Below are positions 19,652 through 32,828 of a DNA stretch of 64,000 bases, one piece after another. Source of the DNA: Paralvinella palmiformis (lineage: Eukaryota > Annelida > Polychaeta > Terebellida > Alvinellidae); the NCBI GenBank assembly GCA_025642065.1, contig JAODUP010001449.1:1-64000 (forward strand). Direction: 5' to 3'. The translations under genes and the position numbers were made by a program. Below the pieces are notes generated by a model. It had not been told where the DNA came from and ran no database searches. It saw nothing but the letters and a program-made list of their open reading frames with translations. Every line of letters starts with the position of its first letter. The first letter of the stretch is position 1.

Positions 19652-20195
19652 AAACACACACCAAAGAATATAAGTCGCATTCTAAACATAGGCATTTCAG
19701 TGTTAAAAATACACAGTTTGAAGGAATATAATGCCTACGTTTATCCAATCTGTAGCTTAAAGTGTATCATTTAGTGTCATTGCATGCACGCTGTCAATAT
19801 TTCCTGTATAATCTGGCTAGTGTACTGATTTAATGCTTTGCTTTCGTTTAATATTTTAAATTGGGCTGAATTCACTTAAGTAGGCACAGAGTTAGGAGAT
19901 TTCTGTAAAATATGTATAAGACCTCCATTAAATAACTGAGTTTTCATAATTGGCTATTGAAAGTTCTTCCACACACACACGCGCAGAAACACACACACTG
20001 TGACTGTCGTTCATGTGATGTGTCAGTATTCCAAACAATAGGACAGTAAGGTTGTATCTGTGAACGACATGTTTGTGGATGTTTTCTCTTAAATTAGCAT
20101 TATTGTTCTGTAACTATACCGCATAAATCACGATCTAACATTTGACAAAACATTGAAATATGTATTATGCCATCACACATAATATATTAAACTGA
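19652..20195. other. Intergenic, nothing recognised
   Basis: AT-rich with a short CA/CG-containing tract near 19975-20000. No gene or repeat family identified. Confidence 0.5.
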
Positions 20196-20199
20196 AGAC

Positions 20200-20392
20200 G
20201 GGGTGCCTCCATGGCCTAACTAATAGTGTGGATGGTCACAGATATATAGCACCTAGATTCAAACCCTGACTGAGCTATGTCAGAAGGATGTTTCTTCTTT
20301 CACTTCGCCTCATCACCTTTGGAGGTCACTCGGCCCATGTAGCCTACCTCTACCTTGTGCACAAAGATGGCCATAAACATCAACATTAAACT
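20200..20392 (+). mobile_element. SINE family 1, diverged copy
   Basis: tRNA-like head (GGTGCCTCCATGGCCTAACT, B box AGATTCAAACCC), then the body with CACTTCGCCTCATCACCTTT and TCGGCCCATGTAGCCTACC. Confidence 0.82.
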
Positions 20393-20889
20393 GAACACAA
20401 GTATATAATAATAATATCATATGGAGCATAACAGTCATTCTTTCACACACTCACACAGACCACTAACAGTTTAAGAATACATAACACCTTTATTTATTTT
20501 ACCTTTCTCATATTATACACACAAGAAGACTGTACTAGTCCATCTTCACCTTACTTTCCCATACTTTGTCTCCACAACTCAATGACAGAATATTTTACCT
20601 CCAAATCCAAGGTGAGATTTTCGAACTAATGTAACATTTCACTTTATTACAGATAATGTCACATAATTACAAACATTCACAAAGAAAATAATCCAGTAGC
20701 GTAATGGGGTACCTATGATTTAATCTACCAGGTGATGCCAAAACACAACTAAGGTATTGGTGCCATGCCATGCCGTCCATTTGCTAATACACCATTAACA
20801 ATTTTATGATTTCTCTATATCACCTTATCTACCAAGAAAACAACTGGAAATCTAAAGATACTGCCATCAATCAACTAACGAGTTAGTGG

Positions 20890-21066
20890 TTTGTTTATCT
20901 TTGGGGCTGGTCACATGTGGGATATGTGGCCAAGAGGGGCAACTCTAGGAAAACTTCCCCCAATCACAGGTGGGAGGTCAGTCTGGAACCCATGACCAGA
21001 AGGTCTGAGGTGCAATATTCTAACCATTGTGCCATCAGATGGCCCCATCGAGCAACTTGTAGATCA
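20890..21066 (-). mobile_element. SINE family 3 copy
   Basis: Read on minus: head ATCTGATGGCACAATGGTTA with B box GGTTCCAGACT, then a body resembling CCTAGAGTTGCCCCTCTTGG. The body matches copies at 46590 and 53158. Confidence 0.7.
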
Positions 21067-21601
21067 GCTAAAGGCATACAAAGCCAACAACCGCAGACAG
21101 CAGTTTGTCGATTCAATTATTACAATAATAATATTAAAACATATATAAGTTGGAGTATTTTTAGCGATAACTCACCATATTATTAATAAATATATTATTC
21201 ATATTACCCATATATGAATTATAAATGACTTCATAGTCCTACAGTAGTGATAATTATGGAATGACTCTAGTGAGTACAAACCCTAAGGAATACTTATGGT
21301 GAAATGAGATGATCATGCTGAAGGCTCTTATTGATGGATGAAACATTCAACAAACCCAGATATCAACGGTATCTGATCCTATGACTTGGGAGTTCTCAAG
21401 TGCAATGCACCACTAATTGCACCACAAGACAGCCCACTTTTAATTCCCCACAAATCTATTTTAAAATACTAGTAACACTTCTTTCTGTTCTTACAATTAT
21501 TGCTTATAAACTGCACATCAGCACCATCTGGTAAATTGCTTATAGGTAAGGTACCACCACCCCCACTGAAATAAACCATCTACGCCAACATCACACTGTT
21601 G

Positions 21602-21937
21602 CTATGACGATGTCCTGGGACTATCCTCCAGAATGGCTCTGTTGGTAGGATGGTTGTGAATTTTAATCTTAAGCTGCCGTATTTCACCTGGATCTCGACC
21701 CGATTCTTTGTACTCCAATGCTGTAAAGTGCTGAAGTAAGGGTGGCAGTGGTGCCTGTCTTGAGACGACAGGCCGTGGCCTATCACGCTTTTCGTAGTTC
21801 AGAAACATCTCTTCCTCATCTTTGGGCACCACCCTCCAGTCAGCCTTGTACGCAGAATGGATGGCTCGCTCGCTGAAGTTCTCGCCACGAAATACTCGGA
21901 CACCAAAGGCACATCCTCGCAGGTGATCACTCCATTC
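21602..21937 (-). CDS. MRPS34: MRPS34 exon 2 (terminal)
   Basis: Acceptor on minus TTCTCCATTATACAG|GAA. Encodes EWSDHLRGCAFGVRVFRGEN through ILEDSPRTSS and stop TAG at 21602-21604. Confidence 0.9.
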   Translation of the reverse strand, partial: EWSDHLRGCAFGVRVFRGENFSERAIHSAYKADWRVVPKDEEEMFLNYEKRDRPRPVVSRQAPLPPLLQHFTALEYKESGRDPGEIRQLKIKIHNHPTNRAILEDSPRTSS

Positions 21938-24900
21938 CTGTATAATGGAGAAACAAAATAAACTGTATTGATGATGTTGGGTCTGTAGTCACAGTGAATA
22001 CTGAGAGGAATTAATACTTCAGTAAAAAATAAACAACTATATTATTTACAATGTATGTTTCCATCAAACAAGTGTGTGTGTGTGTGTGTCTTTATGAATT
22101 TATGTTTAACTTTAGTACTAGTTACAGAGTTATAAAATTAATAAGAATTTACTAGTAGTACTACTAGTCCATAGGAAAATATACCAGTCTTGAGAGTAAT
22201 TGCCTAGTCCTGACTGAACAAAATAAAGTTTCACATACATAAACTTTATTACATAATATGTGAAGCTAAATGATGTAATAACATTATAAATGCAGTTAAG
22301 GGTCTAATTTGAAAAAAAGATAGATATTTTTAAAGTCAGTGGTAGCTGATCTCAAAAAACGATCTGGTTTCAACTGATGAATCCTGGAGCAATTTAAATT
22401 TGGGTCCATTTCTGTTTTTACCTGAATTAATTAGGGGAAAAAACTGAGCCAGGGAATACCATGGACAGAATGGGGTGTGATAACCATGACAAATTACAAT
22501 ATTTTGCTTAGCACTCTTTCTTAGGAAATCTGATTTAAATGTCATATCATTTGTTCCACATTTATAATCACTTGCTATGCTGGCAGGCAAAATATGCATC
22601 CAAAATGTTTAATCTGGTCTAGTTTACACCATTCCACCCATCTGTACTGAGGCCACTGCCTTAAATTGAATATTGGCTTTCTCATTATGTAACATTTCTT
22701 AGCTGGATGAATTCCATGCAGCAAAGAAATGTTACATAATGGGAAAGCCATGCCATGGATGCCTAGCAAAATATACTGAAATCCTCAAATTGAAATAATT
22801 GAGTATGTAACTAAAAAGCTGATCTATGGAATATAAATAGAATAATACCACATTCTGTGTGCTTGACAGCAGAAATTTTTTAATTACTAAATATTGTGAG
22901 TATTAGTGCATCTTAAGTTTCACATTTTATCATTCCGATCTTATGTATATAATTATCATAGATCTATCCCCAGAAATACGTGTTAAAATATTTTTTTCAG
23001 TCCCTTGCAGTTTTTAGGCTGACCGGGTAAAAGCAGCATTGGAAATACATCCAACCTGCTAGGGGAGAAGTTCAACCAGGCAATGAGAATCGACCACAAC
23101 ATTAAAACCTTATTTATTAAACATAATAGTTTTAGGCTGAAACATAATATATAACTGATTAATTGTTTTGTATTTATATTGAAACAATACAACACTGAAA
23201 ACAATTAGCGACTGAAGAGGCTGTGTTAAAATTTGAACTTTTGCAGCTATTGAGCTAGTCACTAGAGACCTAGTCTAGGTCTCAACATTTCAAAAGTATA
23301 TAATAAATGTTGACTGAATGCACAACATACTCAGAAAAACTTGTATAAAATAAAATGTTAACCGGGGTTAGACGTATACCTCTATTACCACCCTTTTAAC
23401 TGGATCTAGAAACTAGATCTAGGTAGGGACGTCGTTACATGGTGAATATTATTTGACAAGTGCTTTTAAATGAGCGTAAGGAAAATGACGCGTGAAATGA
23501 AAGTCGTTTTTGTTTTGCTTGTGGTTGCCTTAATATTTCACGTAATAACTATAAATTAAACAAATAAACATAGCTCTATTCCTTATTCTAATTCATTTTG
23601 AATTCGGGGACATAATTGTTAAATGACGTTACATCAAAAACGGGCCAGAAACGAAGTGCAAACGAATTTTTGACAAAATGGCCCACGATAGGGGGGTCTG
23701 TTTACCCTCTTTGCGCACGGCCTTAGCAATATATTTTAACAAACAAAGCTAGCCATGTTGTTGCCAATATTCCACTCTTTCTAAATATGCTGGTTTCCCT
23801 ATGAAAATACGAAACTAACCCAGTCTGCGATCACTTTTAAATAAAAACCACAATAATACATCTATTAATAATTGAGCTAGAAAAGGGAAACCACCACTGT
23901 GATAAAGCTCAGAATGTTTTCTATTTAATGGTATAATTTTTGTATTTGATGTGAAACTATCCATGCTGTGCAATAGGAAAAACCCAGAGGTCCTCCAGTG
24001 CCAAATCTCGTAAATTCCCGCAGCGTCAGTTCAACATGTTTAGGTTGTTATACAATCTGATCAAATCTATGCCTAATTTAGTCCATCCATCCTATTTTAT
24101 GTATGATATATGCATAATAATATACAAAGATATTATATTTGACTATATTTCGTGCACATTGTGAATATTTAAGATGTAATAGATAAATAAACATCTGTTT
24201 AAAAAAAGTTTGCCAGCCTAAGATAAACACCGAAAGGTAATTTTTTTTGGATAAAGCTGCATTGTGTTTGTGATTATTTGCATTTCAATTTGTGATATGT
24301 ACATAAAACAATTGATGCATGATTTAATGAGACCATGGATTATGTCCACATTAAAATTGCATCAATTTAATGTCGTCTTCTCCACTGGATTTGTCTGTCT
24401 CACTTGAAAAATAGTTCATCACATTTGTCACCATAATATGATTTACATGTATATTATATATATATAACTACATTCTAATCATAAAACATATTGTATTGTG
24501 GTTAATTTCTTTATAAAATATATAACAGCACAACAATTGAACTTCTTTTTCACTGTAAGTCAATTTTAATTGTTTTTTATATCTGTGGATTAAAAATATA
24601 TGCATTGGACCTTACAGTGGTCATTTTCTACGCTATCGAGGTATATATTTCCAAAATTATGTAAGGAAACCATGTCAAGTTATATATTTACTTATTATTC
24701 TCTTCAAGACCTATCTCATGAAACAAAAATGGATGTTCTATGACTAATTTGAAATTTCACCATTTCTCACTTTGGACCGCCCATATTTATTTATTTTAAT
24801 GTGTTATACATAAATATTACATTACACAAATGATGAAAACAGGTCAGTGATACAATTATTTGGTGAGTTATGACGTTGATAAACCTTCACCTCCGGCGAT

Positions 24901-25321
24901 GATACATTTCTGGAGTTAGACTTATGCGACCTGTCAAATAAGTGGCGATATTTGGGGCATATTTTAGCCGATTACTCAATAATGATAAAAGATAGCCCAA
25001 TTAAACAATATATATTTTCTTCTTAGTTATGACAAGACCTATCAAAGGAGCCACAAATTGAAGCTTCTGAAAAAATGACCGCCCTAATCTAGGCATGATA
25101 AATATGACATTATGGTATTATCGCTCACAAACCTTTAGCGTAGGATCACTCATATCGGGATCTATTTTTGTTATTCTGTAATAGCTGGGCTCTTCATATC
25201 TCTCGTTGAATACATGTCTGTAAACAATTCTTCCAGTACCAAAATTTTTCAGTCGACATAAAATATCAAATAGGCGCTTCCCTTTAAAAGAAGTAACTCG
25301 TCCTATATATTTGACTGACAT
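21602..25321 (-). CDS. MRPS34: Mitochondrial small ribosomal subunit protein mS34
   Basis: Two exons: 25133-25321 (63 codons, ATG at 25319-25321) and 21602-21937 (111 codons plus TAG), joined in phase 0 over a 3.2-kb intron; product 174 residues. The N-terminus YIGRVTSFKGKRLFDILCRL then NFGTGRIVYR and EEPSYYRITK resembles insect and vertebrate mS34. The second exon has GVRVFRG, then ADWRVVPKDEEEMF and LPPLL, which match the human DWRLVPKHEEEAF and YPPLL segments. The protein is a structural part of the mitoribosome small subunit, acting in the matrix. Shorter than human (about 218) because the N- and C-terminal extensions are absent. No organelle-targeting sequence is obvious beyond the basic N-terminus. 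Confidence 0.92.
21938..25132 (-). other. MRPS34 intron
   Basis: AT-rich. Contains a hairpin at 22675-22749; otherwise no exon or recognisable element. Confidence 0.75.
22675..22749. repeat. Near-perfect 75-bp hairpin
   Basis: CATTATGTAACATTTCTT pairs with AAGAAATGTTACATAATG, extended outward by GGCTTTC/GAAAGCC with one mismatch, around a loop of about 20 nt. May be a tiny MITE remnant. Confidence 0.88.
25133..25321 (-). CDS. MRPS34: MRPS34 exon 1
   Basis: Starts at the ATG of MSVKYIGR and ends at SDPTLK before donor AAAG|GTTTGT. The length relative to the insect homologue supports this start. Confidence 0.9.
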
Positions 25322-25679
25322 ACTGACTGCGCCCTCCAGATGTCTATTTCGTTCTTGCTTTATAAAAAAAATCTGTTTAGAGGGGGGGGTCCTCTGATAT
25401 ACACTATCTTCTTAAAATTGAACGGGACGGTGAAATAATATTCTAATAAGATTCACATCCAAAGTAACCGCAGTTAATGACCCTGTTTTATCCATTTAAT
25501 CGTATTTTAATTAAAAAATTGATATCTATAACCCATCCAGTGTTTTGTTCGGCACTGTAGTAGACGACACTGAAACACTGGGACGGGACCTCAGGCTCAG
25601 GCTAAGGTTAGAAAAAATAAGATGATGGGTCTTGATCGTTCCAAAGACATAAATAATTATATATAACACGGGGATTTGA

Positions 25680-27007
25680 GGGCCCTAGCGACCGGAGGTA
25701 GATTGTCACGGACAGCTCCCTTCGTTAATATGGCGCCTAATGCTAGTAATGGCACTGGTTCATTCTGCGCCGCTTTCGGAAAGGAAATGAAATCTAGTGT
25801 AAAAATTTGATATGATCTGGCTTTAAAAAAAAGGATATTTAAAAAATAAGCATAACAATTTGAAGTAGACACGCCCCTACTTGACATGACCCAAGCAGTT
25901 GGCCCAAGCAGGATTTATCTAGATCTATATTTGTTTCAGACAAAATATGATTAAATTTTATTGAACAATATCAACCTATTAATCACAAAATGGGTATGTA
26001 ACATATATATAAGCTTACAGTTACATGTACTGGAGCCACTGAAGATGTTATGGGCGGGAGGTATATTTTACTTTATTATTGTTAATAACATAATTGGACT
26101 TCTAAGATTACATTACTCCTATCTGTTAATACCTTCCTCTTTGATTTCAGTGGATGCATGCGGTGGATTTGATACATCAAAAATAGTTGGAATAGCATTC
26201 TAGATAAGGTGTCTGTTTCATGAATTCCGTTTTAGTGAAATGCATATCATACATTCTACAATTAGTATTCAAGTAATTTAAACCTTTCCTCATCATATAT
26301 CTGAACGACAACAATTAATAACCCATCTTTTACTTCTGTCAATAGAAAAAATAACTAAATGAATGTTTCTACCACTAGTTGAGGTATTTAATAATTAATT
26401 TTATAACATTTAAATTATAAATAGAAGTCCATATCTATCATTAAGTACCAATTGCTTACGTTTAAAAATAAATATGGATGCAGGTGATCATTTAAATACT
26501 CAGCTACTTATAATTATTGAATTAGGGAAAAATTATCTGATTATAGTAATGTAATTTTAGAAGTCCAATTATGTTATTAACAATAATAAAGTAAAATATA
26601 CCTCCCGCCCATTACATCTTCAGTGGCTCCAGTACATGTAACTGTAAGCTTATGTATATCTTACATACCCATTTTGTGATTAATAGGTTGATATTGTTCA
26701 ATAAAATTTAATCAGATTTTGTCTGAAACAAATATAGATTTAGATAGATCCTGCTTGGGTCATGTCAAGTAGGGGCTTGTCTACTTCAAATTGTTATGCT
26801 TTATTTTTTTTAATATCCTTTATTTAAAAAAGCCAGATCATATCAAATTTTTACACTAGATTTCATTTCCTTTCGGGAATATCTTTATTGTGCATACTTT
26901 TTTCTGTTACTGCAGCCGAAAGCGGCGCAGAATGAACCAGTGCCATTAGGCGCCATATTAACCAAGGGAGCTGTCCGTGACAATCTACCTCCAGTCGCTA
27001 GGGCCCT
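25680..27007. mobile_element. 1.3-kb foldback element with about 440-bp arms
   Basis: The left arm 25680-26117 is repeated in inverse orientation at 26544-27007. The arms share GGGCCCTAGCGAC ends, GGTAGATTGTCACGGACAGC, CCTACTTGACATGACC, TACATGTACTGGAGCCACTG and AACATAATTGGACTTCT. The right arm carries an extra insertion near 26880-26925. The central loop of about 426 bp has no transposase. Probably a non-autonomous DNA transposon, or a local inverted duplication. Confidence 0.85.
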
Positions 27008-27082
27008 GGCGCTCCATGAATTAAAAATGGCGTCCCATGTTAAAACGCGAAGTAACACGTCTTGTTATATATAGTCTTTGAT

Positions 27083-27235
27083 GCAACCATCGACACACTA
27101 ATAATTCACCATGTTTATAAACCTGATTTTGCAGTCTGCGTTCCTTTTTCCTCGACCGGAAGTTGTGATCTGTTTGCCATCAAATCGGCGGCCGTGTTCA
27201 GTCTAGTTTTCTTTTAGGTCAATGGTTATAGGTAT
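27083..27235. mobile_element. Solo arm of the 14-kb foldback family
   Basis: Matches the middle arm of the 14001-15494 element: CCATGTTTATAAACCTGA, then CGACCGGAAGTTG, TTGCCATCAAATCGGCGGCC, CTAGTTTTCTTT. This is the second copy in the window, so the family is dispersed. Confidence 0.85.
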
Positions 27236-27645
27236 ATACAAGTTCTGTTGTAGCAAAGTTCAATTAAAACGTTCTGTCATATGCCATTTCCGGCAACATG
27301 GGATGAAGTTTAAACTGTTTTGAATAATCAATGTAACTGAGAATTAGAGATGTTAAACAGTTTTTCAGCTCATCAAATGCATTCTGCCGGACTCGCCCCA
27401 TTTCCATTCTGGGTGGACATAACTCTTAGCTTTAGTTTTATACATCCTGCGATATGTCTGAATATTGACACCCAACAGATCATTTAACGAACCGACGGTA
27501 ATAACCAGCAAATTCTAAATAAATTCCCAATTCACTGAAATTAGTAGGTTCTGGCCAATACTGGATTTACTGATTTTATCAGGGGCTTTACTGATCCCAT
27601 CTTCAGACATAATATGTCATATATATCTCACTTTACTCTTAAATA
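27236..27645. other. Intergenic, nothing recognised
   Basis: AT-rich, no supported gene or element. Confidence 0.5.
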
Positions 27646-27651
27646 GACTAT

Positions 27652-27775
27652 AGGCGCGCCTCCGTGGTCTAGCCGTAGGATGTTGGACCACAGATCACTA
27701 CCACCCATGTTCGAATCTCGGCGTGGGCATATCTGAATGAAGGGTGTTTCACACCTGGTACGGAGAGTTCAATTA
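27652..27775 (+). mobile_element. SINE family 1, head and partial body
   Basis: Head GCCTCCGTGGTCTAGCC...ACTACCA with B box GTTCGAATCTC, followed by AATGAAGGGTGTTTCACACC. The 3' half is replaced by a family 2 fragment in the opposite direction. Confidence 0.82.
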
Positions 27776-27990
27776 TTTAGCCTCGGCACGGTTTGTTTGG
27801 TTTGTTTTTCGTGGAGAATCCCCATGCTGTCGCTTATTCAGCACAGCCTCTATGTTGGAGTGGTTGAGAAATCTCCTCCCCCACCACTCACAGTGGAGCA
27901 GTACGGAAAGATGGAGCCAAAATACCCTGAGGGTGGTCACTGCCAGAGTGTTTTACGTCCTCAGGGGGTCTTTAACCCTATAAATTACAT
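27776..27990 (-). mobile_element. SINE family 2 fragment
   Basis: Reverse of the 35587-35945 body: GAGAATCCCCATGCTGTCGC, CCTCTATGTTGGAGTGGTTG, CCACCACTCACAG, GGAAAGATGGAGCC, ACCCTGAGGGTGGTCACTG, then the AGAGTGTTTTACGTCC part. ORFs here are by-products of the SINE. Confidence 0.85.
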
Positions 27991-28189
27991 ATAATAAAGG
28001 CGTCACCACAGGTTTTCGTGATGTTTATAATTCTTACAGAATTATCACCAAATGACCACTACCTAAATAGAAAACAAATTATATATATTAGTACATATAT
28101 AACGCAGCTATAACTGGAAATAAAGCATGCATATATATCAGTACATATAATACATATTATGATAATAATTATAATACCTTCGACAATAG

Positions 28190-28271
28190 CAGGTAATACA
28201 TATATTGCTAACTGAGATTTAATGCACATTACCTGAAAATGTCATATTACCTGATTATATAGATTAACTGT

Positions 28272-28273
<2 letters not shown>
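28190..28273. mobile_element. Truncated copy of the small palindromic repeat
   Basis: Shares ATTGCTAACTGAGATTTAAT and TGATTATATAGATTAACTGT with the complete copy at 62981-63123. It and the TA repeat are bracketed by two copies of a 35-bp direct repeat, about 28156-28190 and 28323-28358. Confidence 0.8.

Positions 28274-28276
<3 letters not shown>

Positions 28277-28324
<48 letters not shown>
28277..28324. repeat. (TA)n microsatellite
   Basis: Pure TA repeat adjoining the palindromic repeat. Confidence 0.95.
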
Positions 28325-28327
<3 letters not shown>

Positions 28328-28607
28328 GATAATAATTCTAATACCTCCGACAATAGCAGAAATAATAGTATTTTCACTCAGCCCAAAATAGCTTTCGGTT
28401 ATAAGAAACCTTTATCAAGTGCATGTGCCTAATAACCCTTGAACTTTTCAGTGATTTCGCGTAATTACTGATTACAGCGATTTACTGAAATTATCAAGCC
28501 AGAGATTTCATGAATTATTAAAGCACGAGTATACATAACGAACAAATTACATGACACAAAGTTGTATTGAATTCAGTAGAAGCCATATAATGATGTTGCT
28601 ACAATCA

Positions 28608-28870
28608 TTCCACATATTTACTTTTTCGAAACTTCTGCAGGCAGCTATGAAGAGCTAGGTTAGGCCAACATATGAGTCTCACAACTAAACATACCGGAGT
28701 TCGAAGAACATGCACTTGATCCTCAAGTGATGCGCCCAGTTCTTCTGAAACTGTACTTGTAAACTCAGACCTTCCAACATTTGATTTTAAAATTCCAGAT
28801 CTTCCGCTTGCTACCAAAACTATGGCAGAATATTTTGTGCTTGTAAAACAAATGTCCAGTTCCGAGCTCC
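28608..28870 (-). other. Unassigned open frame with strong donor
   Basis: Minus frame SSELDICFTSTKYSAIVLVA through GILKSNVGRSEFTS ... EDQVHVLRTP ends at donor CTCCG|GTATGT near 28693. An upstream TAA leaves only a weak acceptor. No family recognised; may be a pseudo-exon or transposon remnant. Confidence 0.2.
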
Positions 28871-29067
28871 CAGTATTTTAATAATAAAATACAGAATATT
28901 TTCTTCCTACCGAAAAAAATAATCACAGAAGAATTTTGCAGATTTTTTTAAATTCAAGCAAACAAGTATGCAGTTCTGCAATGTTCTTAGCGAAATCACT
29001 TCTTCAAAGACATGCAAAACGGCGTGGTAAACAAAACGCGGTGAAAATGTTATAATAATATTAAAAA

Positions 29068-29345
29068 TTAACATTTATATAGCGCCTTATCCAGCTATAT
29101 ATACTTTACGGTATTATTACACCTTACTCAGACCAGTTCCAATCCAGCACATATCTGAACCCCCTAGGGAGCGTACAGCACATGCTGCCAATATTGGCGC
29201 AAAGCGTTAATCACGTCCTGTCAAGTTCACATTTTATGGATGAATGAACTAATCGCCAAAATGACAGCTTTGCAGCTCCCGGAGCCTCGAATCCCCAACC
29301 TTTCGGCTACGAGTCCTACCCCCTAACTAACTGCACTATTACTGT
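29068..29345 (-). mobile_element. SINE family 4 copy
   Basis: Minus-strand tRNA-like end with GTAGCCGAAAGG and B-box-like GGGGATTCGAGGC, and a tail ending in GGCGCTATATAAATG. Similar tails occur on metazoan SINE/LINE pairs; assignment by eye only. Confidence 0.6.
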
Positions 29346-29399
29346 TCACCCAATCTCATTAGTTGAGAAACGAGGCGCCACCAAATGGTGCTACCAGAG

Positions 29400-31840
29400 T
29401 TAATCCATCTTGTCTTGTCGCTGTAGGGCACGGCCTCTTATAGGGGGTTTGTTATGTTTATATAGTAGTTACTGCAGAATACATGATTGTCTCTTGAGGA
29501 GGGGGTAAATGGTCTTGAGGATGATGGTTGATCGCCGTATGATGTATTTTACTTTGTCTATTGCGGGAAGGGAATGTTGGACCGGGAATAGTTTTTGTTT
29601 GATATTTTGTCAAATATTCGGTAGTCCGGGGCATTCTATCAGGTAATGGGTTGGACCAAAACGGCATTGACACACATTACATATGGTGTGTTTATCAGAT
29701 GTCTTGAAACTATTGGAAAAGGAGTGACATCTATTTGGGTGTATTCTATGTTCTGGCATTGTGGTACTGAGATACCAAGTACCAGTTGCAGTCGTGTAGT
29801 AGTCACAGTAAAGTATGTCTGTCATAATCTTGATTTTCTTAGGGATTTGTCGTCCTAGAGTTCCAATAGTTTGCTTACATGTCTGTGCAGTGTCAAGGTT
29901 TGTGGCTAAATTGGCAAGTCGGCCACCTTCGTTGCCAAAGATTCCGACGTGGCTTGGTATCCAGTGGAAGATAATCTGGATGGCTAATTGTTTGATATGT
30001 AGGGCTTCATCACAGACTTGATGGGCTGTTTCTGGGTAGGTCGAAGGGGTGTGTTTTTGGAGGATGCGGATTGCAGCCATGGAGTCAGTATATATGACTA
30101 TCTTCTGGTGTAGAGTAGGGTGTGTTCTGCACCATCGGAGCGTCTCTAGGAGGGAAATGAGTTTGGTTAAAGTTATAGGAGTGAACTGGGGGAGTCTACC
30201 TGAGCTGAACGATTCATCGGGAGAGTAAGCAGCCCAACCGGTATTACCAGCTCTTTGTATAATGTCCAGTTGGTTTATAGCTGAAGGAGACACCATCAAA
30301 AGAACCGGTGAGGAATATGTGAGAACTGTCTTAATCAGTGCTCTATAAAGTGTAAGGAGCATGCAAGTAGAAACTCCCTTACTGCTGTTGGCGATTATTT
30401 TAAGGATATTCAGTCGGCTTGTGACTTTTTCTTTAATGTATTTGATGTGAGGTGAAATGTAGTTTGTCGTCTATGACTATCCCCAGATACTTATATGATC
30501 TTACTAATTCTTTTAGTTGTTCTCCGATAGTGAACCGAGAGATAACCTGTGATCTGGAATGAAGGAGCATGGTTTTAGTCTTGGAAGCCGAGAAGAAAAT
30601 TCCAAGACTTTCTGCAGCTGTCGTCAGTCGGTGAAGAGCTTGTTGCATCCTTCGGAATGGATTGACCCCATTAGAAATGAGGACACGTTCGTCGGCGTAT
30701 GCGTGGAGTTTGTCCCGGAGGTGACAGCAAGTTTAAGTATGATACTGACAAGGGCATTAAATAGAGTGGGCCCGAGAATAGATCCTTGTGGAAGACCTGT
30801 GTCTGTGGGGTGCTCGTTGGAGCTGAATCCTTGGAGGGCTACTACTATAGTTCTGTTTGTAAAGTAGTCCTTGCGCCATGCTAGGATCTTACCTTTGAAC
30901 CCCAGGTTTATCAATGAGTCTAAACTAGCTTCTGGTTGAGCTCGTTCAAAGGCCTTGTCGAGATCAAGGAAGGTCATAGCGGTTGTCCTATTGTTTCCAT
31001 TGGATTTACTACCATTAGTTATGTCAGCAATGAGTTGGGCTATTGCGTCAGTAGTCGACTTTCCTCGTACAAATCCGAAAAGATTCTGGTTGGCTGGGAG
31101 TAGCCAGGTTAGTCTGTTGGCAATCATCTTCATAATTGTAGAGATGTTTTGGAGGAGGGATATCGGTCTGTAGGACGACCCACCAGACCTGGGAATAGGT
31201 ATGACCTTGGCCTTCTTCCATTTTGCTTGTACACTACCCTGGTGCCAAGAGCAATTATACAGCCCAAGTAATAGCTTCTTGGAGGGCAGAAGAGCGTTCT
31301 TGGTGTCTGTCGCTAAGTTCCTGTTGGATCCTTAGTGGTATCGTGTGAGTTGCTGCTCGGGTAGCAGTGTTTTGCTAGGGTGTCAGCTTCTTCTTTGGGG
31401 TTTCTTATTGTCACTTGTTTCGTGGAACCGTTAAGCTTGCGGATTCAGACCATAATCGGCTGGTATTCATAGAGGGGAGTTTCTCACATCAATCATCCCA
31501 AGCCTTGGTGTGAAGTTTCCGCAGTTCACACTTGACAATCTTCTGGGTGGCCCTACGTTTTTGTTTAGCTTCGTCAGTTTTGAGTCGTTTGAAGGCTTTT
31601 GTGGCCATACTTAATTGTCGGGTATACATCTTACCTTCCGATGGTATGAAGTTAGTCTGTTGTATTTGGTCTCAGTGTGTTTTTGTACTATGGGATCAGC
31701 CGCCAGCTGCACTGCTTCTAGTATGTTATCAAGGTGGAAGTCTATGTCTATGTTGGGGGAGATGTCAGGTGTCAAAGTCTGTAGGGTTTTTGAATATTTT
31801 ACCCAGTCATCTCCTCGGGTGTTCCACGATTAGATATATA
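29400..31840 (-). mobile_element. Decayed non-LTR retrotransposon with RNase H (I/Loa-type)
   Basis: In coding order: pre-RT linker (31500-31840, NIDIDFHLDNILEAV); RT fingers WKKAKVIPIPR then SYRPISLL; palm AMTFLDLDKAFERA, GLPQGSILGPTLFNAL; catalytic YADE at 30688-30699 in place of YADD; thumb with KTKTMLLHSRSQ and YKYLGIVID; RNase H with IYTDSMAAIRIL, IIFHWIPSHVGIFGNE; C-terminal CNVCQCRFGPTHYLIECPG knuckle. At least three frames are used, so it is dead. RT plus RNase H in one ORF marks the I superfamily. The endonuclease is not visible. The 3' end is roughly 29400-29455. Confidence 0.9.
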
Positions 31841-32800
31841 GTCTTAATTAAGACTGTATGTCCAAGTACCTTCAATGAGATATATGAATATACCAAAGTG
31901 ACCGCAATAGCAGAGTAGAGATTCAGAAGTAGTTCGATAACTAAAGAGCGAGTCAATAAGTAACCAGAGGCTGCGGCTGACAAATCTTAAGTGCATTAAT
32001 CCATCCGAACTGGGGCTCTTATATGTACAGCGCACTAACAGAGACAGTCTACGGGCTTAAAACAGATACCCTACTAAACAACGAAACGTCCGAGATTAAG
32101 CGAGATATGTGCGCGTTTGGTTCCACATATGGGGGAGGCTCATATCTAATAGATCTGGTGTTACTTTCAACTATATTTTAATTTATTTTTTGACAGCGAT
32201 AAAAAGTGAAAGATTTTCAAAATAAAGCCGGAAAGCGGAAGGTTTTCTAGAAAAGCAGGAAAAGCGGAAGATCTTCCGCTTTATCGGAAGACTTGGAAGG
32301 TCTGCAAACTTGATGCCTGCACTCCAGTCCTGTGTGTCGTTATCTGCCAGCCACAGCACCAACATGTCCTTGACTAAGGAACCCTGACTTTGTTGATGGC
32401 TTGGTTAGCTATGAATCAGATGCAGACTTGGCCACACTTCCTTCCGTTCCGTAACAAAGGTTGGTGTGAACTCTGAGCTGTTCTCACTCTGATGTATAAC
32501 CAGGGTACCCATGAGTGGGAAAATATCCATAAGCTGAAGTGCAACTTCTGCAACATGCTCGGTTCTGATTGGTCGGAGAACTACAAACTTAATTAGTATT
32601 GAAATTGTCATGTTACACCATGATCTGAGAAAAATGCCGAGATCTGTGCCTGGTCACGATCTCGGGTTGAACTAATCAGTACTCATACTGGTTTTTGTCT
32701 GACTTGTAATTAATTAGTCTTCTTATCTTTACTATGTTAACTTGTGTATCTCTGTGTCCCATTATTCTTACACAGCATACCAAACTCGAAACTCATGTAG
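31841..32800. other. Intergenic, nothing recognised
   Basis: Contains a short palindrome around AAGCGGAAGATCTTCCGCTT (32261-32284). No gene or element supported. Confidence 0.5.
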
Positions 32801-32828
32801 GTGTTTTTAAGTCAAGAAAAATCTGCTT